A DNA stretch of 11,683 nucleotides from Thermoplasmatota archaeon (GCA_023379345.1 JAMCUV010000004.1:1-11683), one strand, 5' to 3'. Positions 1 to 7,017 are shown, counted from the first letter of the stretch. Notes: generated from the letters alone by a model not told the origin. Translations and numbers: made by a program.

Positions 1-387
1 TCGCTTATAGTTTTCTGGACTGGATGGCCTTCAGAACCATATGCTGTACTGCTGGTTGCTGCTGCCTCATTGGTCTTCGGGGCACTTGGCAGGGTGAAGA
101 TCGGTGCCAGGAACGCCATCTGGTACATTGTCTACATAGTCTACATAACAGTTATGGTCATGATAGGGTCCGATGGCTTTGCCGGTCCCATGATCTCATT
201 CCTTGGTTATCACGGCCCTCTGGGCAGTCTTATTCCATTCACGTGGGCAACGGTTATAGTCATCGCTGTGACGATTGCAGTTTTCTATCCATGGGGGGTT
301 CTTTCAGGATTCAAGGATCAGTTCAGCCACCGTGAATGGACTGATCCCTACATCGATCAGCGTGCAGAGGATCAGACAACGCCGTAA
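1..387 (+). CDS. C-terminal part of a polytopic membrane protein, probably an APC-type permease
   Basis: The gene enters from the left edge in frame 1 and ends with TAA at 385-387, giving 128 visible residues. Three hydrophobic segments are visible: about residues 14-30, about 38-55 (rich in Ile, Tyr and Val) and about 72-96 (ending in AVFYPWGVLSG). A short charged tail (DQRAEDQTTP) follows and is probably cytoplasmic. This pattern of last transmembrane helices plus a polar tail fits an amino-acid/polyamine/organocation (APC) permease, a family common in peptide-scavenging Thermoplasmatales. No substrate-binding motif lies in the visible part, so the family call is an inference; another polytopic transporter is possible. 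The true start is outside the window. A T-tract follows directly, so it is probably the last gene of its transcript. Confidence 0.5.
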   Translation, partial: SLIVFWTGWPSEPYAVLLVAAASLVFGALGRVKIGARNAIWYIVYIVYITVMVMIGSDGFAGPMISFLGYHGPLGSLIPFTWATVIVIAVTIAVFYPWGVLSGFKDQFSHREWTDPYIDQRAEDQTTP

Positions 388-390
388 ATT

Positions 391-410
391 TTCAATATTT
401 TATTTTTTTT
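391..410 (+). terminator. T-tract terminator after the permease gene
   Basis: Immediately after the stop codon the plus strand is T-rich and ends in eight consecutive T (403-410). No stem-loop precedes it. Archaeal transcription commonly terminates at such T-tracts without a hairpin, so this is a good candidate end for the permease transcript. Confidence 0.6.
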
Positions 411-430
411 CATAGGTATCCGAGCCGTAA

Positions 431-439
431 TATTATAAT
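431..439 (+). promoter_or_regulatory. TATA-like box in the 388-600 intergenic region
   Basis: TATTATAAT is a good archaeal TATA-like element. A start about 25 bases downstream would fall near 460, just before the small reading frame at 469. It may drive that frame or a short untranslated RNA. It is too far from the gene at 601 to explain a leaderless start there, and that gene has its own box. Confidence 0.35.
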
Positions 440-468
440 TCTTAGAAATTTCATGGCTTAACGGTTAC

Positions 469-576
469 ATGGCATTCCAGAACACTATCTCTGTGCTGAA
501 CTGTGATTCGGTAATTGTGATCGGGAACCTTGAACTTGCGTATTTCCCTGCAGCACGTTCAGTGCAAAGTTTTTAG
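469..576 (+). CDS. Possible small protein of 35 residues
   Basis: An ATG at 469 opens a 35-codon frame ending with TAG at 574-576. The peptide starts MAFQNTISVLN and contains a hydrophobic centre (SVIVIGNLELAYF). A TATA-like box lies about 34 bases upstream, which suits a very short leader. The last codons overlap the TATA element of the next gene. I recognise no family, and a frame this short can occur by chance, so this is only a candidate. Confidence 0.2.
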   Translation: MAFQNTISVLNCDSVIVIGNLELAYFPAARSVQSF

Positions 577-578
577 TA
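570..578 (+). promoter_or_regulatory. TATA box of the 601 gene, with a tandem TTAGTAC repeat
   Basis: TTTTTAGTA, preceded by an A-rich BRE-like triplet, is centred about 27 bases before the ATG at 601. That spacing predicts a leaderless transcript. The heptamer TTAGTAC occurs twice, at 573-579 and 581-587, eight bases apart and overlapping the box and its downstream edge. It could be a small operator, although the repeat is short. Confidence 0.5.
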
Positions 579-600
579 CATTAGTACGAATGACAGACAC

Positions 601-1164
601 ATGGTTGACTACGGTTCACTTAAAGAGGAGATTGAGAAGGCCGATAGATTCAACCGTATACTTCTCCTGTCAAGCGAAGTAAAGAGACTCAAGGAAAAGA
701 TTCCATTCAGCATTTACAAGGATCTTGAAAGCAAGGCTAACGAGAAGCTCCACACATTTGACTATCCTTTCTGTGACAGGGCCCAGATAAGAATCATTTA
801 TTCAAACGGCCTGCGGGAAACCCTTGATCCTCAGGTATGTTACCGGGCATTGCAGAAGGGGCAGAAGCTCTCGGAATACATATTTTCGAATTTCGTTTCA
901 GCAAGGGATTATCAGATACTCAACCCGAGTCTCGTAGGGACGGCCGACGCGGGATCGCAGGAAATTGAAATGCAGCAGCTAGCAGATGAGAAAGTGGATC
1001 CGGGTACCATAATACTGCCAAGCAAAGGCGCAGAGGTACTGATGGCGAAAATAGAGAGGCTTGAAAGAATCTATATGGAGACCATACCGAAAATATCCAA
1101 GGATATCCGGGACATCAAGGAAACGCTGGATGTGCTGAGCAAGAAAATAGACGCTAGAAGATAG
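601..1164 (+). CDS. Helical protein of unknown function with C-terminal coiled coil (187 aa)
   Basis: I do not recognise this protein. Residues 1-50 are charged and probably helical. Residues 56-112 form a mixed segment with two cysteines (C58 and C80) and an aromatic stretch (SEYIFSNFVSARDYQI). Residues 113-140 are a polar linker. Residues 143-187 are heptad-like (AKIERLERIYMETIPKIS and onward), suggesting a coiled coil for self-association or a partner. There is no signal peptide or membrane segment, so it should be cytoplasmic. The start at 601 is supported by a TATA box about 27 bases upstream; there is no Shine-Dalgarno sequence, as expected for a leaderless message. Its TAG stop (1162-1164) directly abuts the stop of the convergent gene. 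It is probably lineage-specific. Confidence 0.7.
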   Translation: MVDYGSLKEEIEKADRFNRILLLSSEVKRLKEKIPFSIYKDLESKANEKLHTFDYPFCDRAQIRIIYSNGLRETLDPQVCYRALQKGQKLSEYIFSNFVSARDYQILNPSLVGTADAGSQEIEMQQLADEKVDPGTIILPSKGAEVLMAKIERLERIYMETIPKISKDIRDIKETLDVLSKKIDARR

Positions 1165-1539
1165 TCAGAAATACTGCCAGAACTTATCCTGCCAGAGGTC
1201 ATACTCCTCCTGTATCTCCCTTATTGTGCATTTCCTGAAATCACCTGATTTAGATTCTCTGTCGTACAGGCGTATCAGTTCGGGATATGGCAATTTTGAC
1301 ATGGAATCGAACTTTTCTTTGATTTCCCTGTGGACTTCTGGATGGAGTGCGCCAGTTTTTTTGCCGGTGAAAAGCACTCGGAAATACTTCTGCCTGTCCA
1401 GCGTGACATGAAAAACCCTCCAGTCAAGGTCAAGATTTTTGAGGAAATAATTCCCTGTGAGGTCGGCGAGGGCAAGAACAGTCTTTGTCCCCTCACTGTC
1501 GTTGTTCAGCTGGAATGCAATTTCGATCCCCTTTTCCAT
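1165..1539 (-). CDS. Hypothetical soluble protein (124 aa)
   Basis: Unrecognised small protein. The N-terminal half alternates hydrophobic and polar residues in a beta-like way (IEIAFQLNND, TKTVLALADL, WRVFHVTLD, YFRVLFTGK). The C-terminal half is helical and charged (HPEVHREIKEKFDSMSK, IREIQEEYDLWQDKFWQYF), ending in an aromatic-rich segment. This suggests one alpha/beta domain in the cytoplasm. There is one cysteine and no metal-binding or catalytic motif that I can name. The gene at 1580-1903 lies 40 bases upstream on the same strand, so the two may be co-transcribed, although an A/T-rich stretch in the gap could be its own promoter. The start ATG (1537-1539) is the first in frame. Its stop abuts that of the gene at 601-1164. 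Confidence 0.65.
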   Translation of the reverse strand: MEKGIEIAFQLNNDSEGTKTVLALADLTGNYFLKNLDLDWRVFHVTLDRQKYFRVLFTGKKTGALHPEVHREIKEKFDSMSKLPYPELIRLYDRESKSGDFRKCTIREIQEEYDLWQDKFWQYF

Positions 1540-1579
1540 GCTGCATGATAAGGATCATGGTAGAAAAGATTTGCTGAAG

Positions 1580-1903
1580 CTATTCCCCATTTGTTTTCCT
1601 GCGTATTGCTTCATTTGATTTGGAGACGTGAATCCTTAGCTGGTTACTGCGTGGGAACTCCACGTCAATCAGGCGTTTGATTTCTCCTTTAAGATCTGCA
1701 CTGCTCACAGTCAGTATTGCATTGGAAAAGCCATGTTCAACAACTTTGTATGTATCATCCTCATTTCTTGTGAATTCGATCCACCTGTCCCGCTTGAAAC
1801 TCTCCACCTTCAGCATATCACCAGCACCGATTTGTTTCACCCTCTGTTCCACTACTTTTCCTGCACTTCTGGCGCTGATCCAGTAGCTTCCTGACATATG
1901 CAT
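1580..1903 (-). CDS. Hypothetical small basic protein (107 aa)
   Basis: Unrecognised. The N-terminus is basic (ISARSAGKVVEQRVKQIGAG). A probably beta-rich middle follows (MLKVESFKRDRWIEFTRN, TYKVVEHGFSNAILTVSS). The protein ends in a helix and a basic tail (LKGEIKRLIDVEF, LRIHVSKSNEAIRRK). The size, charge and alternating strands would suit a small nucleic-acid- or ligand-binding domain, but no family motif supports that. Two ATGs compete: 1903 (MHMSG...) and 1897 (MSG...). A weak TATA-like stretch at 1920-1928 on the minus strand fits 1897 slightly better for a leaderless start; I keep the longer form. It reads away from the large membrane-protein gene across a 200-base divergent region and may be co-transcribed with the 124-residue protein downstream. 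Confidence 0.6.
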   Translation of the reverse strand: MHMSGSYWISARSAGKVVEQRVKQIGAGDMLKVESFKRDRWIEFTRNEDDTYKVVEHGFSNAILTVSSADLKGEIKRLIDVEFPRSNQLRIHVSKSNEAIRRKTNGE

Positions 1904-2076
1904 GCATTATATCGTCAACAGTCATAAGCATGCCAGTTCAGAAACTGAAGACTCCATGCTTTGCCAGACCGCTTGTTCCCGTAAATATCTGTTATTCTCC
2001 TGTCCGGCAGCAATTCTTACCGGAACATTCTACTCCGAAATCATGTTATCTCCATTTTCCCGGTAACCGTCAAATT

Positions 2077-2085
2077 GAAATATCG
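2077..2085 (+). promoter_or_regulatory. TATA-like box of the large membrane-protein gene
   Basis: GAAATATCG lies about 23-26 bases before the ATG at 2104 and is the best TATA-like element in the 1904-2103 divergent region. It favours a leaderless start at 2104 over the open but non-protein-like upstream extension that begins at 1930. An alternative ATG at 2092 would be too close to this box. Confidence 0.45.
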
Positions 2086-2103
2086 TTATCTATGTATATT
2101 TCC

Positions 2104-4605
2104 ATGGGAAAATTAACCGGCTACATTCTGGGCGTGACCGCGGCCCTGGTGATTGGCTACTACTCCCTTTCCACATACTATTCTGCCCTGCTTCACTGGC
2201 TTACTCCTTATTTTGGTTCCGGCCTTGCCATTGTCATGGGGCTGATGTTTCTGTACATGGGAGATCCCCTCCACTGGCCCATAATTCTGGGTGTATGGAT
2301 ATTGCTGGGCGTAATTGTTGGACTTGGATCGCGGAAAGGCAGCAAGGCCGTGGGTGCTGCCATTGCAACATATGTCACAGTATCTGGTGTAATGGGCCTG
2401 GCTCTCGCAACCTTATTCGTTTCATTTAGCGGCACCGGTCTTAATTTTTCCACCAGCACAGGGCTCATCCAGTCACTGTCCTCCGGTTCTCTGGCACCAC
2501 CTCCGGGGACAAATCTATACAGCATTCTTACTGAACCAATACTGGGCAGGTTCATTACCGCTGTTTCAGTCCTGACAGGATCACTTTCCCTGGGAGGCCT
2601 CAGCGTCAACCCAGCCGTTGTGACCCAGGCCCTTCCGGGAGGCTCATCCATATATCCTGTTGTGGAAAAAGTCCTCCTTCTCTTTGTCCCTTACATAATT
2701 GCAAATTTTGTAATATTTGTGGTTGTGGCCGGTCTGGTTGGAAAGTACGCCAACAGGATCATTGATCCATCTTCAGGAAAGAAAGGACGGAAAAAGGGAG
2801 CGGGCACTGTTATTGTGGTCATAGCCATAGCTGTGCTGATTGTTGCATCCATTGCTCCGGTATTTCACGTTGAAGAAAATCAGAACGCAAAATATGGCAT
2901 TCTGCCAGCAGGAAACCATAACATGCAGATGCTTGCCAGTGGTTCATCTCCATTATTTATGGCTCCGCTTCCGTCACATTATATTTCAGGCATATACTCA
3001 GATTCACAGGCTCAGTTGAACCTTTCAAATGTTTCCGGCATAAATTACGCAGCAGGGGTTGTAGGTGCCTATGGGGATACTTACAGCGTTTACGGTTATC
3101 TCCAGAGAACAAACAGTACCGCATTTTCGGGATGGGCAGGCGATGCTCAGAAAAATTCTTCCTTATTCACAATGGTCGCGGTTTCATCAAACCTGACAGA
3201 TCTTGTGGATGCCATTGAATCAGACAGCCTCTTCGGGCTGTCACCATCCTTCACCACATCATCAGGCATAGGCGGGGAGTTCAACAGATACCTGAATCTC
3301 ATCCCTCCAGTAACCATAGTGGAAGATTTCCCAGGATCATATAACCGCACTGTTGCTATGGCATCAGGTGAAGCCTCATCCATATCATCATCACTGAATG
3401 ATTCCGCGGTGAGTCTTCTTGGGTCCTTCACTCTCCCCGGGAACTTCATCTCCAACGTTTCATTCAACACCACACTGTATCTGTATGGTGCAGGTTCAGC
3501 CAATACCCGCACAACCTATGATCTTCTCAGTAGCGTTTCGCCATACATGCCGTCCACTGGATCATTTCCCATGTTCATGTCCGGACTTGACAGTGGATAT
3601 CTTGTTCCAGGCGCCAGCTCAAACTCTGTAGGGAGTTCCTTGTTTGTTACGGGTTATGTGAATTCCACAGAGGTCTCACAGCTCCTCTCCGGCAGTGTAG
3701 GTATTGGTAATGCCAGCAAACTGCTTGGGTCCAGCATCATCTTTGCTGGAGGCATATTCCAGAAGGGAAATGTGTTCCATTCACCTCCCTATATGCAGAA
3801 AATCAGTGCAGCTGCAATAATGGGTGCCAACATAACCATGTCATTCACATCAAATTCAACCCTTTACGGCCTTGCCTTCGCATACCCGGTGGAAAATGGC
3901 ACTTCCGGATCATTGAACTATAATTATTCATCGTATTCCAACTACCCTGATATTCCAGTCTCCGCCATAGGGACATCCACTCCCAGGGCAATAAACTACA
4001 CATCTTCTCTGAACACCGGCAGCATTTACTTTGAGACAAATGCCACATTCCCGGCAGAATTGAACGTCACCATAAACTACAGCATGATAAACGGCACTGT
4101 TGCAATGGTCAACACCACGATCTTATCTGAGAGTTCCGGCAGCCTGAGAAATTTCAGCATAAGCGAATATGCCATCATTCAGGATTATCCGGGTCTCGTT
4201 ACTCTTTTGAGGGGAAGCACCAACTTCTCGCAGCCATCACTGGGATCAACACCATCAAAATTCAGCTATGAGCTGGAATTCAAGAATCCTGGAGCCTATG
4301 TGATGCCGCCCCCACAGGTATCCTACAGCCTCAATGGCCATAATTTCTCCTATGCATATACGGACCCCACAATTGTCGTACCGTATCCTGATGTGTTTTC
4401 CACCATAAATAACCTTGAATACAATTCTGCAGCAATCATAGCATACGCAAGTGGAGCACACATCCTTGTGTATCAGCTAATCCCAGGATTCTACTTCTTC
4501 GATCTGCTTCCAATAGCGTTGATTCTCATTGACGTGCCCCTGGAATACCACTGGTACAGGAAGATGGCTGAGAAGAGAAGGAAGGCACGGAGCAGTCAGC
4601 CCTGA
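2104..4605 (+). CDS. Large membrane-anchored, glycoprotein-like surface protein (833 aa)
   Basis: No family recognised. With the start at 2104, hydrophobic segments lie at about residues 6-24, 37-52, 58-76, 82-108, 189-212 and 233-254. The loops at 76-81 and 213-232 are basic, the second with GKKGRKKG, so the chain should leave the cytoplasm through the 233-254 segment. Residues 255 to about 775 form a large Ser/Asn/Gly/Tyr-rich domain with about two dozen N-X-S/T sequons and no evident catalytic motif; it should be extracytoplasmic and heavily glycosylated. A final membrane segment (about 788-811) leads to a basic tail (RKMAEKRRKAR), again positive-inside. The frame is open back to 1930, but those 58 codons look non-coding and precede the promoter. 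Its role could be surface coat, adhesion or envelope stability in a wall-less acidophile; all of these are inference. The last 10 bases overlap the end of the convergent DUF1015 gene. Confidence 0.8.
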   Translation: MGKLTGYILGVTAALVIGYYSLSTYYSALLHWLTPYFGSGLAIVMGLMFLYMGDPLHWPIILGVWILLGVIVGLGSRKGSKAVGAAIATYVTVSGVMGLALATLFVSFSGTGLNFSTSTGLIQSLSSGSLAPPPGTNLYSILTEPILGRFITAVSVLTGSLSLGGLSVNPAVVTQALPGGSSIYPVVEKVLLLFVPYIIANFVIFVVVAGLVGKYANRIIDPSSGKKGRKKGAGTVIVVIAIAVLIVASIAPVFHVEENQNAKYGILPAGNHNMQMLASGSSPLFMAPLPSHYISGIYSDSQAQLNLSNVSGINYAAGVVGAYGDTYSVYGYLQRTNSTAFSGWAGDAQKNSSLFTMVAVSSNLTDLVDAIESDSLFGLSPSFTTSSGIGGEFNRYLNLIPPVTIVEDFPGSYNRTVAMASGEASSISSSLNDSAVSLLGSFTLPGNFISNVSFNTTLYLYGAGSANTRTTYDLLSSVSPYMPSTGSFPMFMSGLDSGYLVPGASSNSVGSSLFVTGYVNSTEVSQLLSGSVGIGNASKLLGSSIIFAGGIFQKGNVFHSPPYMQKISAAAIMGANITMSFTSNSTLYGLAFAYPVENGTSGSLNYNYSSYSNYPDIPVSAIGTSTPRAINYTSSLNTGSIYFETNATFPAELNVTINYSMINGTVAMVNTTILSESSGSLRNFSISEYAIIQDYPGLVTLLRGSTNFSQPSLGSTPSKFSYELEFKNPGAYVMPPPQVSYSLNGHNFSYAYTDPTIVVPYPDVFSTINNLEYNSAAIIAYASGAHILVYQLIPGFYFFDLLPIALILIDVPLEYHWYRKMAEKRRKARSSQP

Positions 4606-5780
4606 GGTGTGTCCATGCAGTTCAGGGCTATGCCCGATGATATTTTTGGGTAAAAGTATGTGGACTTCTGCGGAAGTACACCATAACTTTCAATGAGGCT
4701 GAAAAGCTTATCTCTGTCCCATTCCGGCATTATGACTGAGAAATCGGCATTTCCCTCATCAACCTGGAATACTGCCTCTTCCACGTCATGGGTGTAGCGT
4801 ATTCTGTCCCTGAAATCCTGTTCCTGGAAATGCAGGGTGTCCCTGAACAGGATTCCGTTAAGCATGTGCACCGGTGACAGGCAGTCCTCAGGATGCTTGA
4901 GGCAGTAACCATCTTTTGGCTCAAGGCCGTGCCATTTTCCGTCATAAACATTCAGTGGTGCATCAGCATCAGGTTTCTCCATATTGCTGACAGTCATTTC
5001 CATTCCCGGTTCATGGACGATATCTGAGAACGATCTCCCGGATCTCACGTACCGGTGAATCCCAGCCACCATGAGCCCGTCACTGGAGAGTGGTACAATG
5101 TAAGCCATTATATTGCTCCAGAAACTGCGCGCGTATCCTTCTGTGGATTGGGCAAGCTTTCTGGTGGCCGCGAGCCTGTGATGGCCATCTGCAACAATGG
5201 CATCCTTATCCATAAGTTCATTCGCGATCTTTTCCACGCTGCCAAAATCATGGATAAAATAGATTCTGTTTCCAACACCGGCGTGATCAGTGAAGTTGAG
5301 GTCTGGATCCATACTGGAGATCATGCTGCGGAGAAGCTCCTCAATTCCGTGTGATTCCACTGCAAGATATATGGGTTCCAGCTGGGCCGAGAGCAATCCC
5401 ATGATGCGGACCCTCTCTTCCACAGGGCCGGGGAATGTGCGTTCATGCGGTTTCACATGCCCGTCATCCGGAAAAATGTTAACCAGGGCCATGAGACCGG
5501 TCAGCCTTTTCTCTTGACCATTTCTCACATATGACTGGTCAATAATGGCAATAATGGGATCATCCTCACGCTTCAGAATGCCCTGAGACTTCCACGATGC
5601 GAAAATATCCCTTGCTTCTTCAATGCTGGCAGTATCGGGCAACGTCAGGTGCGTTATGTTATATTTCCTTGATTTCAACTGCTTTTCCTGCTTCTGCGAT
5701 ATGGCATCAAATGGTGGCGATATTACAGCATTAATATCCGTATGGAACAGGAAAGGCCTGAACTGAGAAATCTTCACCAT
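4596..5780 (-). CDS. DUF1015 family protein (COG4198), possible serine-metabolism partner (394 aa)
   Basis: The family assignment rests on several DUF1015 landmarks: FRPF near the N-terminus; ISPPFDAIS at about residues 20-28, matching the usual APPYDVVS-like motif; HERT at 112-115; ADGHHRLAAT at 197-206; a later GIHR (240-243); and the C-terminal QKSTYFYPK. The length is normal for the family and there is no signal or membrane segment, so it is a cytoplasmic protein. The biochemical function is unproven. The DGHHR motif resembles the ParB/sulfiredoxin-fold motif of the free serine kinases SerK and SbnI. From memory, DUF1015 genes sit beside serC/serA in many bacteria, and here the gene is divergent from serA. 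I infer a role in serine or phosphoserine metabolism. The start is set at ATG 5780, which has a TATA box 20 bases upstream; the frame extends only to a TTG at 5789. Its 3' end overlaps the convergent membrane-protein gene by 10 bases. Confidence 0.85.
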   Translation of the reverse strand: MVKISQFRPFLFHTDINAVISPPFDAISQKQEKQLKSRKYNITHLTLPDTASIEEARDIFASWKSQGILKREDDPIIAIIDQSYVRNGQEKRLTGLMALVNIFPDDGHVKPHERTFPGPVEERVRIMGLLSAQLEPIYLAVESHGIEELLRSMISSMDPDLNFTDHAGVGNRIYFIHDFGSVEKIANELMDKDAIVADGHHRLAATRKLAQSTEGYARSFWSNIMAYIVPLSSDGLMVAGIHRYVRSGRSFSDIVHEPGMEMTVSNMEKPDADAPLNVYDGKWHGLEPKDGYCLKHPEDCLSPVHMLNGILFRDTLHFQEQDFRDRIRYTHDVEEAVFQVDEGNADFSVIMPEWDRDKLFSLIESYGVLPQKSTYFYPKISSGIALNCMDTPQG

Positions 5781-5800
5781 GAGGCACAATCACGCTCTTT

Positions 5801-5810
5801 CATATATCTA
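5801..5810 (-). promoter_or_regulatory. TATA box of the DUF1015 gene
   Basis: On the minus strand this reads TAGATATATG. It ends 20 bases before the ATG at 5780, which predicts a leaderless transcript. It is the strongest element in the 5781-6075 divergent region and argues against the alternative TTG start at 5789. Confidence 0.6.
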
Positions 5811-6039
5811 TTCTCAGGTATGCACAGGCATTGGCAGATCATGAAAAATCATTCCACGGCAAGATAAATTACTTTTGCCCAGTATTCCAACTTTCTGAAA
5901 TCCGGCTCATGGGGCCATCGAATCGAGCGAGCGATAAGATGTGCTTATTATTAAAGGGTTTACAGAGAAATCTTCAGTCCATATATCTCATTGCGCAGCG
6001 AAGTTCAGTCAACATTTTGTCATGATCCAGATTGAATCC

Positions 6040-6046
6040 TTTATTA
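6040..6046 (+). promoter_or_regulatory. TATA-like box of the serA-aminotransferase operon
   Basis: TTTATTA, preceded by CC, lies about 33 bases before the ATG at 6076, predicting a start near 6068 and a leader of about 8 bases. The rest of the 5811-6039 stretch contains other A/T-rich patches (for example around 5944-5960) but no convincing gene or RNA structure. Confidence 0.4.
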
Positions 6047-6075
6047 CGTCATTGACAATGTAGGGCACGGTATCC

Positions 6076-7017
6076 ATGGATCATTCCAAAGAATTGGCTG
6101 CACTGGTGTGCGATCCCCTGGATTCATACCTCATGGAAGGTCTTGCATCCTCGGGAATAAGAGTCTCATATGAGCCAGCAATAACACCTGATGAACTGGG
6201 CAGAAAGGTGAAGGACTATGACATCATTGTGGTCAGAAGCCGCACAAAGGTGACAGGCGATATTATCTCCAGGGCAGGCAGGCTCAAGATAATTGCCAGG
6301 GCCGGAATAGGCACAGACAATATAGATCTGGATTCTGCCGAGAAGAAAAAGATAGAGATCGTAACTGCAGCGGGATCATCAACGGATTCTGTGGCAGAGC
6401 TTAACACTGCGCTTGCAGTGGACCTTGCAAGAAAAATACCGCTTCTGAATCAGAGATCCAAAAAAGGGGTGTGGGTAAAGGATACCGGCACAGAACTGCA
6501 CGGGAAGGTTGCAGGAATCATCGGATTTGGCAGGATAGGCCAGGCAACTGCGCAGATACTCAGATCAATGGGTATGAATATTGTGGCTCATGATCCGGTG
6601 AAAAATGATCAGGCAATCAGAACGGCGGGAGGCAAATATGTCTCCATGGAAGAACTTTTCAGGAATTCTGACATCATTTTCGTTCTGGCAGCGTTCTCAG
6701 GTGATTCTGGCGGCATGATAGGAAAGAGTCACTTCGGCATTTCCAAACATGGCCTGCTCATTGTTAATACCAGCAGGGCCCAGTTTATAAACGGCCCCGA
6801 CCTGCTGGATGCACTGAGGGAAGGGCAGATAGGCGGCTATGCAACAGATGTCTTCTGGCACGAGCCTCCTGAAGAGGAATGGGAGAAGGAAATTGCCTCA
6901 ATGGACAGCGTCATTGTTACGCCGCACATAGGTGCGCAGACTGCAGAGGCCCAGAAAAGGGTTGCAAGGTATACCCTGCAGAACCTTCTGGATCGGATTC
7001 AGGTGATGAAGCTATGA
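6076..7017 (+). CDS. serA: D-3-phosphoglycerate dehydrogenase, short form without ACT domain (313 aa)
   Basis: It oxidises 3-phosphoglycerate to 3-phosphohydroxypyruvate with NAD, the first step of phosphorylated serine synthesis, in the cytoplasm. The D-2-hydroxyacid dehydrogenase fold is clear: VVRSRTKVT (52-60), the substrate loop typical of phosphoglycerate dehydrogenases; ARAGIGTDNID (74-84); the dinucleotide motif GFGRIG (150-155) with D173 at the end of the next strand; and the catalytic trio R234 (NTSR), E263 (WHEPP) and H284 (TPHIGA). At 313 residues it has no regulatory ACT domain, so classical serine feedback is not expected. Two positions are unusual: the usual HVPLT-like segment is LAAFSG (204-209), and SRG is SRA (233-235). 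The start is the first ATG after a TATA-like box. The stop overlaps the aminotransferase start as ATGA. Glyoxylate reductase is a less likely alternative given RSRTKV and the neighbour. Confidence 0.85.
   Translation: MDHSKELAALVCDPLDSYLMEGLASSGIRVSYEPAITPDELGRKVKDYDIIVVRSRTKVTGDIISRAGRLKIIARAGIGTDNIDLDSAEKKKIEIVTAAGSSTDSVAELNTALAVDLARKIPLLNQRSKKGVWVKDTGTELHGKVAGIIGFGRIGQATAQILRSMGMNIVAHDPVKNDQAIRTAGGKYVSMEELFRNSDIIFVLAAFSGDSGGMIGKSHFGISKHGLLIVNTSRAQFINGPDLLDALREGQIGGYATDVFWHEPPEEEWEKEIASMDSVIVTPHIGAQTAEAQKRVARYTLQNLLDRIQVMKL
7001..7006 (+). promoter_or_regulatory. Ribosome binding site of the aminotransferase gene
   Basis: AGGTGA ends 7 bases before the ATG at 7014, inside the end of serA. 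It is the one clear Shine-Dalgarno sequence beside a start in this window and fits an internal operon gene translated by coupling through the ATGA overlap. It fixes the start at 7014, although the frame is open further upstream within serA. Confidence 0.65.

Noticed and set aside
2208..3512. Minus-strand frames of 147 and 121 codons opposite the large membrane protein
   Set aside because: They are antisense shadows of a clear 833-residue frame; the products are Pro/Arg/Thr-rich without domain features.
5055..5517. Two open frames on the plus strand opposite the DUF1015 gene
   Set aside because: They lie wholly antisense to a well-supported DUF1015 coding region and their products look like shadow translations with no family motif.
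5920..5940. CATCGAATCGAGCG as a possible tRNA T-loop
   Set aside because: No acceptor or anticodon stems can be paired around it.
5831..6025. 64-codon plus-strand frame in the divergent promoter region
   Set aside because: It starts with TTG, overlaps promoter sequence, and its product shows no protein-like pattern.
6879..7013. Upstream extension of the aminotransferase frame into serA
   Set aside because: The ATG at 7014 has a ribosome site and the ATGA overlap, and the family N-terminus (LIPGPVNVP) begins there.
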